Positions 24,601 through 34,800 of a DNA stretch of 64,000 nt are shown here, in pieces (the stretch's first letter is position 1; the number at the start of each line of letters is the position of its first letter). Source of the stretch: Burhinus oedicnemus (Eukaryota; Chordata; Aves; Charadriiformes; Burhinidae); contig VFFE01007601.1 in NCBI GenBank assembly GCA_008921705.1, positions 2,577,878 to 2,641,877 on the forward strand. The letters run 5' to 3'. The notes beneath the pieces are model-generated. The model made no database searches. It saw only the letters and a program-made list of their open reading frames with translations, and was not told the DNA's origin. The position numbers and the translations under genes are program-made.

Positions 24601-27593
24601 GCACCTTCTCTGACTAGCAGTGATGATGTCTCAGTAAAATCCAAAGCACAAGCACCAGTATCTTCTGACTCTGTGTTACCTGCTTTAGCGGCAGAGGAAA
24701 TCAATTCTGGCTGTTCAGCCTCCTCGCAATTAAAAGGAAAAGAGGATCCACTGGCTAGCACCTCTTGCTGATGCTGATTATCTCCACATGCTGAATTACA
24801 GAACTTGCTGTTTGTGTGACTCTGAGGAACAGGTTTTATGCTGTGATCTAGATGGTTCAATGTATTTACTTCCTCACAGTGGGTTTTTTTAATTACGAAG
24901 TTTCCCATTTTGGTATGCTCATACTGAGGCTTCTGCTCTAAGAAAAGTCCATCAAATGTTTTAAACACCACAGAATTAGAATCTTCATCTTCAAAGTTCT
25001 GGACTTTGAATAATTTATTTTGTGATATCTTTGCTTTCTTCTCCTCTTTCTCAGTTTCCTCTTCACTTTCTTCAAAAGTACTCAGTGGAGAATAAGAAAT
25101 TTCACAGTCACTGAAGTCAGCTTTTGACTGTAATAGACTTGGCTGACTTGTATCTTTCTGACTACACAGATCTTCTCCTGTTCCACTTTCCTGAGAGGAT
25201 GCAAAGTCATAAAATTCAAATTTACAACTATTATCTGTGGTCTGTGTAAGTTGACATGTCTGTTGAGGCTTTTGAACATCTGCAAAAGAGGATGTACTTT
25301 CAATGATTATATTTAGAGACTTCATTTGCGGTGAACTCTGTACCATCAATGTACAGTCATCACTTGGGGCTTTTTTTACATTATTAGATGGTTTCTCATT
25401 CTGTGAAGTTTCCTCTACATGACTTGGGGAACAGCTGGGCTTTGCAGCAGTACAGTATGTCATCTTCCCATCCAAAGTGTTTTCTGAAGAATTTACAAGA
25501 TAATCTCCTGCCCTGCTTGCTGCAAGTAGAAAATGGCTATAGCGCTTGTAGTGGGATGGAATGGTGGAAGTGCACAGTAAACCATCAGGACACTCTATTA
25601 AAAACAGTTAAACAAGGAAGTAACATTAACATATTTGCTAATACAGCTGGTATAATTATTAAAATAAAAATCACACATGACACAATTTAAAAGTTTTTTC
25701 TTATAAATGCAACTATTGGAGGACAGAAGGCACAAGTAAAAAGTAATTTTCAAGCTGCCAAGACCTCCTGTCCTGAGCTGGCTAGAAATCAGAATGCTTC
25801 CAACCAAAAAAAAAAACCAGCTGCTGCTAATACAGTGCTATGCCTGAATTAATACAGCCCTCTAACACCAAGAGTATTTAACCTTGTTTCAATACTGTGC
25901 TAATGTAATCATATGGCTTCTAGTTTAGAATTGTCTCACACGCAAGCAATGAACTAAGAGCAGTACCACCAGAAAAGGCCAGTAGACATGTTTCAAAACA
26001 AACCAAATCTCAGTTCTGAATCAACCTGAAATTCCATTTCAAATTGTCTGCTGGGTTACAGATTAAATGAAATAAATAAATAAAAGGTCATGTATTAACT
26101 TATGTTGAAAAAAGTATTCAGGATTCAGATGCCAGTAAAAAAGCTGTAGCTGTTCCCTAAGCCTTTTTTGTCGAGAGTTTGCTAGTCTAACTTTTGAAGA
26201 TTTTAAGGTGAATGCAAAAATCAATCACAAGGATTTTTCATCTCTTAATTATGGTAGTTACAGATGTAAATGAGGCATTAACACATCTGCCTTAAGTTAA
26301 AACCACTGCCAAAATCAGGATTAAAGGGCTCACATTTCATTGTTCTGAAGAAGAAACTTCAAGGAACATTGCAAAGACACAAAAAGAAAAGTGACTGTGT
26401 TACCTAAACAGCCTTTACTCAAGTTTCCTGACTGTATGCTTTGTTTTTCAAAAGTTATGAAATGTATTAAAAACATAAGTTGGATACCTGGATCTGGTCA
26501 GACATGGTGTTTCCCCACATGAAACTGGTAATCGGAATGAGTCAGTTTTATTCTTCTTGTACAGAACTCAAAACTGTGTTGTCTTATGAAACAGGAATGT
26601 TAATGTATAATTCAGCATAAAATTTCTAAAGCATACTGGATCAGGGACTAACAGTTCAAATAGATTGGCCTAACAGACTGATTTCAGCTTTCAACTGTCC
26701 ACAGACACAGTCACACAGCAACATGGATGCAGGATAATAAAATTTAAACCTAAGGAGAAAATAATTTGATGTCAGAAGTAGCAGCCTCTTAATTGAAGTT
26801 TTTTTTGCTGACGCTGACTTAGTAATTGAAACAGGTTTCATTATTTTAAAATGGTAAATATGCACCTTTAATTTCTTCAATAAACTACTAAAGCTGGAGC
26901 TTGATAAACAACTATGAATCTTTACAACTACTCTACAAACTTTTGAAATTAGATTCTCACATGAGATTTTCACGTGAGATTTCCATGTTCTTCACAAAAA
27001 ACCCAAAAATCTCGTACAAAAATAATACTGATAAATTATCAGTAATAACATTCTAAAAATCATACCAACTACCATCACATATTTAGAACTAAATATGAAA
27101 ACCAAGGTTTACAGCAACATTATGTGAGGAGCCTTTAACTTTTCGCTGAAGGCTTTTTTCGTACTCTATTCATACCTTTTTCAGTGGATCCTGGAGTATC
27201 CAAACATTCAGCAACGTGCCATCGAGGTGTCTCGACCAATAGCAAAGAGAAAGGCATCTGGCAGCTCGGACAGTATCCATCATGAACGGGCTTTGCGTTT
27301 TGTGAGCTCTGTTCTGTCACGCTACTTACACTTTCCTGGGAGTGCACACTACTGTCATCTTTACTTTGATCTACATCCTGATTTGGCCTTGATCTCTGCT
27401 CGGTTTTCTGAAGCGTATCAGTTTTTTCTACAGATTTCTTTTTATTTCTATTTCTCTTTCTTTTTGGCCTGCACTTGCCATCACTTACTTTCTGCACAGG
27501 TGTAGAGATGCTCTCTGAATTACTCTGATGCTTTTGCTTCCTGATGGATTTGTACTCCCAAATGTCCTCCTCCAATAAAGCATCTTCAGACAT
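9446..27593 (-). CDS. DCLRE1A: DCLRE1A (SNM1A) DNA crosslink repair nuclease, whole coding span, 9 exons
   Basis: SNM1A is a nuclear 5'-3' exonuclease of the metallo-beta-lactamase/beta-CASP family that processes DNA interstrand crosslinks. Nine exons (27593-27176, 25594-24038, 22121-21988, 20844-20726, 18999-18856, 17932-17787, 16727-16573, 10410-10269, 9612-9446) join in frame to 993 residues; human has about 1040. Seen in order: a UBZ4 zinc finger (C108, C111, H126, C130), a long polar, probably disordered region with an acidic run, a PIP box at 554-561 (QMDIGIFF), then the catalytic core. The core has HFHSDH at 682-687, H743, D765, D789, H945 and motif C V967, so all metal and beta-CASP residues are present. 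The start at 27593 was chosen because the following residues (EEDIWEYK) match the mammalian N-terminus. The N-terminal half diverges freely from human while the core is strongly conserved. Identification comes from recalled human sequence. Confidence 0.97.
10269..10410 (-). CDS. DCLRE1A: DCLRE1A coding exon 8
   Basis: Entered at TTCTTTTCACAG|GGCTTG and left at ATATACG|GTATAA; 142 bases, phase 0 to 1. It encodes residues 892-938, including [11 protein letters not shown] and [11 protein letters not shown]. It is separated from exon 7 by the longest DCLRE1A intron, about 6.2 kb. Confidence 0.95.
13064..13096. repeat. Short direct repeat of GAAGTGAC(GGAA)
   Basis: Three closely spaced copies of the GAAGTGAC core occur, two of them continuing as GGAA. 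The elements resemble overlapping CRE-like and ETS-like half sites, but they lie mid-intron and no function can be assigned. Confidence 0.6.
13796..13835. repeat. A20 tract flanked by an 8-bp inverted repeat
   Basis: GTGATCAG at 13796-13803 is followed by 20 A, then GCCC, then CTGATCAC at 13828-13835, the exact reverse complement of the left arm. It could form a hairpin with an A-rich loop. Confidence 0.8.
16573..16727 (-). CDS. DCLRE1A: DCLRE1A coding exon 7
   Basis: Entered at TAATCTTACAG|CGATTG and left at TTTTAAG|GTAAGT; 155 bases, phase 1 to 0. It encodes residues 840-891, including DKYKTLQCL and the LPMMQINFK segment of the beta-CASP insertion. Confidence 0.95.
17787..17932 (-). CDS. 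DCLRE1A: DCLRE1A coding exon 6
   Basis: Entered at GTGTCCCAG|ATACTG and left at TTCTTAG|GTATGT; 146 bases, phase 2 to 1. It encodes residues 791-839 of the beta-CASP region, including [13 protein letters not shown] and [13 protein letters not shown], both near-identical to mammals. Confidence 0.96.
18856..18999 (-). CDS. DCLRE1A: DCLRE1A coding exon 5 (motifs 4 and A)
   Basis: Entered at GTTTGTTTCAG|TTGTCC and left at GATACCAC|GTAAGT; 144 bases, phase 2 at both ends. It contains [13 protein letters not shown] with the catalytic Asp765 and LYLDTT with Asp789 (beta-CASP motif A). Residues 775-782 differ from the mammalian loop. Confidence 0.96.
20726..20844 (-). CDS. DCLRE1A: DCLRE1A coding exon 4
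   Basis: Entered at TCTCTTACAG|ATAACT and left at GCTAATCA|GTATGT; 119 bases, phase 0 to 2. It encodes residues 704-742 and two bases of His743, which is metallo-beta-lactamase motif 3 (DANHCPGA once spliced to the next exon). Confidence 0.96.
21988..22121 (-). CDS. DCLRE1A: DCLRE1A coding exon 3 (HxHxDH metal-binding motif)
   Basis: Entered at TTTGCTGTAG|GA and left at AATAAG|GTAAGG; 134 bases, phase 1 to 0. It encodes residues 659-703 and includes HFHSDH (H682, H684, D686, H687), the main zinc-binding motif of metallo-beta-lactamase nucleases. Confidence 0.96.
22122..24037 (-). other. DCLRE1A: DCLRE1A intron 2
   Basis: A GT-AG intron of about 1.9 kb. Nothing beyond AT-rich intronic sequence is recognised. 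Introns 3-6 (20845-21987, 19000-20725, 17933-18855, 16728-17786) and intron 8 (9613-10268) are equally plain. Confidence 0.85.
24038..25594 (-). CDS. DCLRE1A: DCLRE1A coding exon 2 (large disordered region, PIP box)
   Basis: A 1557-base exon entered at TTTTAATAG|AG and left at ATACCAG|GTGAGA, phase 1 at both ends. It completes residue 140 (Glu) and runs to about 658. Upstream of the leucine at 25475 it encodes a conserved segment ([12 protein letters not shown], then a [10 protein letters not shown] run) that matches mammals. It carries the conserved [12 protein letters not shown] motif, an acidic [13 protein letters not shown] run, the PCNA-binding PIP box and a basic KRPRQQKRK stretch. It ends at the CPFYKKIPG segment that leads into the nuclease domain. 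Confidence 0.95.
24330..24353 (-). other. DCLRE1A: PIP box (PCNA-interaction motif) in DCLRE1A
   Basis: Residues 554-561 read Q-M-D-I-G-I-F-F, which fits the Q-x-x-[ILM]-x-x-[FY]-[FY] consensus. The human protein has QMDIGVYF at nearly the same position, reported as the PCNA-binding site of SNM1A. Its survival inside an otherwise divergent region points to purifying selection. Binding in this species is inferred. Confidence 0.85.
25595..27175 (-). other. DCLRE1A: DCLRE1A intron 1
   Basis: A GT-AG intron of about 1.6 kb between the UBZ exon and the large second exon. No gene or mobile element is recognised in it. Confidence 0.85.
27176..27593 (-). CDS. DCLRE1A: DCLRE1A coding exon 1 (start codon and UBZ zinc finger)
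   Basis: Encodes residues 1-139 plus one base. It begins with the EEDIWEYK segment, has a basic stretch near residues 43-53 that could be a nuclear localisation signal, and ends just after the UBZ4 ubiquitin-binding finger (C108, C111, H126, C130). The donor is AAAAG|GTATGA. An in-frame ATG at 27713 would add 40 residues, but a stop codon lies directly before it and the added residues resemble nothing in the family. A possible 5'UTR acceptor (TTTTCTTCAG) ends at 27689 and would put that upstream ATG in an intron. Confidence 0.93.
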
Positions 27594-28647
27594 GGCAACA
27601 CATGAAATATTCTCCTTGCTTTTAAGCAACGGTTCACAAATCTCTCTTTCCTTTCCTCCCTCTTTCTCTTTCCTCCCTCCTTCACTATCTGAAGAAAAGC
27701 ATCTGAACTCCATTTAAAAAAAGCAAAACTGGGCCACAAAACAAACGGCAGTCCATGATGGGACAGAAGCATGGTGGATCCTATGCTAAAAATAATTTAA
27801 TGAGCGTCTCTCTGAATGTTTGTAGCTACTCCTGTTACACCAAACCCGAGTCTGTAGGATGCAGAAAGCCTGGCAGGGTAAGCCATTTCCCTCAGCCACC
27901 CCCCCCTCGTGAGCACCCAACGCGCCCTCGGACGGTGAAGCCCAGCTACCCTCGCTCCCCTGGCTGCTACCTCCCTGCCCCGAAGCCGCAAGATTCTAAA
28001 AGAAAACACCGAAGAGTTCAGCTACGGGATCGCTGCCGGGAGTCACCACACGGCGAAGGCGACACGGGCGCGCCGCTCCCCGCCGACACCGGACCCGCCG
28101 CGGCCTCCGAGGGCGGCTGCCTCCCCGCGGCCTGCCTGCCGCCGCTACCGAGGGTCGCGGGCCGGCGCCTCCTCAAGCCGGCGCCTCTCCTCAGCCCTTC
28201 CCCGCCGCGGCAACGCATTCGCTTCCGCAGTTTCGCCACCACGGCTGTCGCTCGACTTTCCGCGACTGTCGTAGCGTATCCCCCCCAAAAAAATAAAAAA
28301 AAAATCCCACCATTTAAATTATTGGTGCTTTGTTTGGACTTTGTCCGGTACTGCCCGATTTTCACATCTATTCCACTGACAAATAAAAAAGTCTCTGGGC
28401 GGGAAAAGCAGGCTGCGTTGAATCTGCTGAGCTGGAATCACCACCGGGGGTTCTCCTCACGAATATGCTTCTGCGAATATCAAAGCTATGTAAAAACACG
28501 AAAAGAATGAGAAGGTTCCCCTTTAAGACAGACGAGTTATTGCGCATCTGTGCTTAGGTTTTGTTTTGGTTTTTATTTACGTTTTTCCTTCCCGGCGTTG
28601 CCGAATGTGCTGCGGCGAAACGGCCGACCGCTAAACGGCGGCCCGTC
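27594..28647. promoter_or_regulatory. Bidirectional DCLRE1A/NHLRC2 promoter with CpG island
   Basis: Only 1,054 bases separate the two divergent start codons. CpG-dense DNA covers roughly 27880-28260 and resumes at about 28590, running into NHLRC2 exon 1 and early intron 1 (to about 28960). The AT-richer centre (28280-28560) holds a GGCGGGAAA E2F-type site at 28398-28406 and an inverted CCAAT box (ATTGG) at 28321-28325. No convincing TATA box is seen. Transcription start sites cannot be fixed from sequence alone. The 5'UTRs of both genes must lie here, possibly with a spliced DCLRE1A 5'UTR. Confidence 0.85.
28398..28406 (+). promoter_or_regulatory. E2F-type site GGCGGGAAA
   Basis: Matches the classical E2F consensus (TTTCCCGCC on the other strand) inside the shared promoter. 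E2F control fits a replication-linked repair gene such as DCLRE1A, and position alone would expose NHLRC2 to it as well. Occupancy is inferred. Confidence 0.55.
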
Positions 28648-28656
28648 ATGGCGGCG
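28646..28656 (+). promoter_or_regulatory. YY1-like motif over the NHLRC2 start codon
   Basis: The start context reads TCATGGCGGCG, close to the YY1 core ATGGCGGC often found just downstream of start sites at CpG-island genes. The -3 G and +4 G also make a good Kozak context, so initiation alone could explain the sequence. Confidence 0.35.
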
Positions 28657-28810
28657 GGGGGCCTGGCGGGGCTCCTGCCCGCCCAGACCCAGCTGGAGTA
28701 CGCCCTGCTCGATGCCGACACTCCCCAGGAGAAGGAGAACTTGGTCTACCAGTACCTGAAGAAGATGGACAGCCGGGAGCGGGACCTAACGGTGCCCGAA
28801 CTCGGCGGAG
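28648..28810 (+). CDS. NHLRC2: NHLRC2 coding exon 1
   Basis: Starts at ATG 28648-28650 in a good Kozak context ([13 protein letters not shown]), matching the mammalian N-terminus. It is 163 bases, ends in phase 1 and uses the donor GGCGGAG|GTGGGT. The frame is open further upstream only through non-ATG codons. It lies inside the CpG island. Confidence 0.95.
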
Positions 28811-31800
28811 GTGGGTGGCGGGGCCGGAGCGGGTCAGGCCCCGCGGCGGAGCGCGGTTGGGCGGCCCGGGCCCGCCGGGCGGGGGGGGGGCTGCAGGGCC
28901 TCCCCCGGCGGAGGTGGCTGAGCTCCGACGGTCACCGTGTGGCGCTTGCTTGGAAGTGCCGCTGCCTGCGAGAGCCGTGCAATGACAGCCCCAGTAGCCG
29001 CTTTTTTAGAAGGCTCTTCTAGTTATAGAAAGTGTCACTCCTGAAAGCAAAGGACAAGAAAAAAAACCCCTTTATAAATGTCCCCCTGCTACTGGTTGCT
29101 AAACCCTGTTCTTTAAAGCCTCTCTTCTAAATTTCTACTAGCTTCATTAATTTACTTTTTTTTTTTTTTAATAAAGCCTTTCCCTTCTGTACAGTATATT
29201 GATATCTTTCTTCTCTAGTGGCAGTGAGAACCGTACCAACTCTCGCAGCTTTCTCCTGAGCTCCCTTGGTTTCCCTGCAGCCGCCTAGGATGTTTCCCAG
29301 CTCTCTGCTCCCATGACTTACCTGTGCTTGTCAGTTTTCATGTCCATGATAGCACAAACTGTGCTGGAGATGTCATCTTCCTTCAGTGGTGTGCCCCTTT
29401 CCCTTTCACACGTTTCCCACATTTCTGTATCTCTTCTTGTGCTAAGTGTGAAATCAAAGGTTAAGTTTTGTAAGATCTTGCAAGTCCTGCTCAGGGTCGT
29501 TTTGATCTCAGTGAGGCTCTCTGGAACTGGGAGCTCACCTCTAACTGCAAGACAGGTTGGTCTCACGCAGGTGAACTTCAGGGTTAAAATCACATGTTTA
29601 TCATGGGAATGAATTCTGACTTGTAACCAGTGCAGCAAAGTGCATGCTCTGTCTAGATGAGGATCCCTGACCTGAATTTTCCTATTTGTCATTAGTACTG
29701 TTTCACTTTCTGTGTTCTGTCGAAGCTTATTTTCTCCTCTAAAAAGAGCTCAAAGAGGTAACCAACGTTTTTAATTTCCAATAATATTTTATGAAAGGTA
29801 TTTTAGTTCTAGTGAAGAGGGGAACAATGCCATAAAATAAATGTTACTCTTTCATTTAAAAAAAATAAACAGTAAAGCATTGCCCTTATGCAGAAATAAT
29901 GCATAAACTTGATAAGTTATTCTCATTATTGTCACCAAATCTGAATGTGTGTACATCCATTTATGTTTTTAAATATATGGAGGTAGAGACCAATCCTCCT
30001 CTTAGTGAAATAGACCACAACCTGTCCTGCTGACTTCAGCAGCAATAATTTCTCCTGCGTCTGTACGAACTTAGTTTGCTGAAACTGTCAGGTTAGAAGT
30101 TTTGAGGGTTTTTACATTAGTCAGCATATGCCTTTAAAAATAGTCCTTCAAAAATTTAGTTTGGCTTTGCAGCGTATCACAGCTATGTATTTTTGCCCCT
30201 ATTATTCTCAGAAATGTTGAGTGATAATAACGGCAGACCATGTTCTAGGATATTTATTTCTTACTTTGATACCAGTTTCTTATGGGATCAGAGGAATATC
30301 AGTTACCTGTGAGAAAACAATGCTTTCATGTCTCGTATCAGGTGGTTAAAATAAGTGACCAGGAGTACTACTGGGTCATGAAAGGGTTGCATTTCTTCCC
30401 ATGTAACAGGATTAATTTATACCTGTCATTTCAAACTTTGAAAATCAAGATCAAAACTATAAACAAAAATATTTCAGTCATCTCTGAAATTAGTTCTTTA
30501 CAAAACCATTAGAAAAATCGTTGAGTTTAACAGTTTTTTAGTTTACTAGCATTTATGTAAGTTTTTAAACAGTTGTTACCCGTATGACATTGTTAAGGGT
30601 TGAATAATGTAGATCATGTTTTAAAATGCATTAGAATTGTTCTGAGGTTTACATGTTGTTTCAATTAGAAGGTGCCCATTTAAATATATAAACCACACTT
30701 TCAATATTACCTGAAATCTTGTTAATAATATTTCTTTTCATGTACTAACTATGAAGAATTTTGGAACATAGAGTGAGTTTGATAAATAGAAGACTTTTGG
30801 TTTGCTTTTCTGCCTGCATAGAAAGTGATGTTGAACTTTTTTTTTTTTAGTGAAATGTACAAGGAGCATTGTGTGTTGTGCAAATTAGTATAAGCGTCTG
30901 CCTTTCCCTGCCCTTCCTCTAACTGGATATGTCCGTTCTCTGTATTCCAGATCTACAGTGGTTAAACACTGAAGGTCCTATTTCCCTTCAGAAAGACCTT
31001 TGTGGAAAAGTTGTGGTGTTGGATTTCTTTACTTACTGCTGCATCAATTGCTTGCACCTGCTGCCTGATCTCCACGCGTTAGAGCACCAGTACTCTGATA
31101 AAGGTAAAAGTGCTTTGGCTGGCTAGGAATAGAATTTCCTGGCAGCGTTGCAGGCGGAGTAGCTGAGTCACTTTGTTGCTGGTTACTAAACAGCTGGCAA
31201 AATTTCAGGGGTGCCTAAAAATGTCCTCTAATCTTTTAAGTAGCCTAAAAAAGGTGACTGTGTATACTCCCATCACATATTTAAATGGGGTTAAATAAGG
31301 TATCTGTTGTGTCTGTATAATTAAAGAAACAGGATATGTGCTTAAAGCCTAAATCTGATATCCTCATAAATAAGGCTATTTGCAAAAAGCTACACAAGGA
31401 CGTAAGATACAGGGTCAAAGTTAATCTACATGTATAACCCTCTACACTGGACTTAGGAACCAACTGTGAGCAGAACATGGTAAAGGTGGTAGAATGGATG
31501 TAGTTAAGATTACTTGGTTTTTTCCACTCTAACTGAAATAACAAAGTATGTAAGCTTGGTTTAGGGGTTTTTTTTTTGGTATTGGCATCACCATATATAC
31601 CACTAGTAGTCCTATATTCTGGAGAGGGACTTAAGCTCTTTAGATTTCATCTCAGATGTGAATTTAGATCTCTCTCTGAGTGAATAAAAATGCAGGGTAA
31701 TTACTATTTAGAATGCAGTCTCTTGTCATCATGATGACTTGTCAGAGATAAGCTGTGGTCTTACACAGAATGTATCAGCTACTCACTTATCTTGGATATT

Positions 31801-34800
31801 TTAACAGGCTGAACAGTGAGATGAAGAACAGTGTTACTTTCAGCCCTAAAAATACTATATTAAATATACTATATATGTAATAAAACCAACATTATCTTAT
31901 AATGTTGAAGTCTTTGATTCTCCATTGATGTTTCTGATTGATTTTAATTTTGGCAGCATTTATTTTCATGTGTTACCTACTTTCACTAGAAAAAGAAATT
32001 ACAATGCCTTTAAATTTCAAGTTCTTTAAGTAGTTCACTTACGTATTGCAGGTTTACATAGCACTTTACAGAAGACTCAAATACACTCATTTTTCTACCT
32101 TGAAAAGCTTAGCTGTTTGCTTTGGAGAAATTTGAGATCTGATATGATGTTTTAGATATGAGGAACTTTAATAAGGAAAGACTGTCATGGCATTTTTTTG
32201 GGAGGGAGGCAGTTTTAAGTGGAAGATGATTAGCAAATGATAAATAGACTGCTGTGGATATCAGGCATGCTTGGAAGAAGATCTAGATTGAGATTTCAGA
32301 AGATTACATTGATTGTATGATGAATAATATCTTTAAATGATTAACATTTTGTAGTAGAGTGTTACTGTATTAATATAGCTGTCATATTCTTAATCTGATT
32401 TTAAGACCAAGCTGTTAAATCAGTTGATAACAAAAAAATAACTTTAACAACCTCTCCCCACAAGCTTTCTCTTTAAAGTATTTGAACATCTCTATGCTGG
32501 TGTAGAAGAGGCTGCAGCACTCTGAACTGAACTGGAGCTCCACTTGGAGACATTTTTTTTGTGTGTGACTTTTATTAAACTTCCTGTCATAGGAGTTGTT
32601 ACTTGAGGAAAGTACTTTGCTGATAGGCGATAAATTCTTTTTGCGTTTGAGATATCCTGTTCCTACAGGAGCCAGAGTGAGGACAAAAAAATACTTGGGA
32701 TGAAACTAGAAAAACAATTGGAGGTAAAAGGAAAGAAGAGCAGGTGTGTGTAACATTAATCTTAAATTTAATGTGTTAGGAAACAGAGGATAGCAGTTGC
32801 ATTCAGGAAGAGATTAAGGTGCTTGATGGTTCAAACAAAAAGAAAAATAGGGTTGTTTTCTTAACTATATATCTCCCTGTCTTTTTTTGATTGTACATTG
32901 TGTACATGTATTTTTCATACTGTTATTTTTTTAAATGTGATTCAAATGCCCTCTCACATGTACTATGTTGAAACTTCAGCAGTGTGATCGTCAGACATGA
33001 GAAGTCTGAACACAAGAAGATGTAGTTTTAAGGTGATCCTAAACTGTTGTATATATCATTGAACATACGCACATAGTTCTATTGTCTGGAACTTCAGGAG
33101 ATCTGTTCCAAAATGAAGACTGCTTTCCATAGAATGAAATGTCACCTAGCATCTTTATCTGATATGTTCTCGCTGCTATCTTCAGTGGTGCTATTTCTGT
33201 TTTTCAAGTGGCATTCAGAAAGTTATTTTAAACCCCAGTGCATATTCAGTTCATGTTATCAGCAGTTCAGAAATGACTTCTATAAGAGGGAGTACTTTTT
33301 AATATTCAGAAATAGCTTGGCATAAGTCCAGTGTTGTACTCTGGTATAATCCTTCAAATAAAGCGTTTTAAATGGTGTGCATGTTCTTATATCTCAGCAT
33401 AGCATCCGTCAGTTTCCACGAGTTTTCTTCATGAGAGGGTGTTAGAACTTACTTATGCTGTTCAGGTGTTCAGTATAGAATTGTCTTTCTACCTTTAATG
33501 ATCTTTTTGAAGGACAAATATAAGCACTGCTGCTGATCCTATTACAGTTAAAATGTTTGACCTGCGGTTTGGAGTTCAGCAGTTAATGATACTACAACTT
33601 CAGTTGTCTTATACTGCAACGTACTGTTCCTGTAGGATTGATAAAGACTGGATCAGCTATAGTGATTTTTTAATACTCTATCTGTGAAATTGTTATATTC
33701 AACTAAGTCTTTTATTGTGAAGCACTTTATCCTTTCCTGTTGTCACATTGAAATATTAGTATCCCTGCAGATGCTTTTCTTCTCCATTAACAGTTTTATG
33801 GTTGAGGAGAAGAACTAAAAGAGAAAAATAATTTTCCATTTGTCTGTAACTGAAGAAAAAGCCAACCTGAGATTAAGTTAGTTTTTGAGGTTTTTTTTAG
33901 AAGGAAACAAACTAATCTGAGCTCAAATAATACAACTGTTTAAGACCTGAAATAATTGCCTTTCTTACATTTCTACCACAAAACCAGAGGTGAGGGTAAA
34001 ACAAAGATGTCCAGCTAGCCAGATTGCACCTTTACCATGAAGGTAGGAGAAAAGCATAGAAGTAAATACTACATTCCATTCCAAACCATGTCCTTGGATG
34101 CAGTTGTTTACAGCTGTTACTTTTTGGGCCATGGTTCAAGCCCTCTCTGATCAGAAGGCTAGTTTCATCATTCTTGCAATTTCGAACTCCCACTGACTGT
34201 AACTGCAGGGCTTTTGGAGGACTGTTTTACAAAAGCATTTTATTTTTACATATTTACTTGAGGTTTTACAAGTAGTGAAGCCCTTTAATGGATTAGGTAG
34301 TAAATGCCAAATAACAGTAATGATCTGGGATGTAAATTTCCAGTTTAGAATGAATTGTTGTGTGACACATAACAGTTGGTGCTAAATGAAATAAAATGTA
34401 TAAGACAGGTGACATACTGCAGAAAAAAGTACACTTCTTTTGGATTAAAAATTAAAATGCTAGAATGTTAAATAAACAAAATTATTTTCTTTGTTAAGGA
34501 GCCAGGTGCATTGTGCAAGCTGCAAAAAATTATTTTGTGTGTGGTTTTCCTTCTTGGGGAGCTAATTCTGGATTTTGCTAATTGCAACTGGAAGAGTGAA
34601 GAGAGAAGAACTGGGGGAAAGAAGGGTACTGGTCTAGCAACTATGAGAAGCTGGAAGATGAGATAAATTAGTTACCAAGATGACTGAAAATATTTTAGGT
34701 TATGTTCTGTTTAGATTCGTGATAAACTGAAGTCTTTTCCTGTTGTAACAAATGGTTATACTTGAATGAGAAAAAAATTACCTTCTAAAAATTAAGTATC

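Noticed and set aside
27755..28510. 251-codon plus-strand frame across the CpG island
   Set aside because: GC-rich DNA with few stops; Pro/Arg-rich, no domain, and it runs through the shared promoter.
28561..28647. Upstream extension of the NHLRC2 frame
   Set aside because: The extension begins at a non-ATG codon (TTG) and the ATG at 28648 matches the mammalian start with a good Kozak context.
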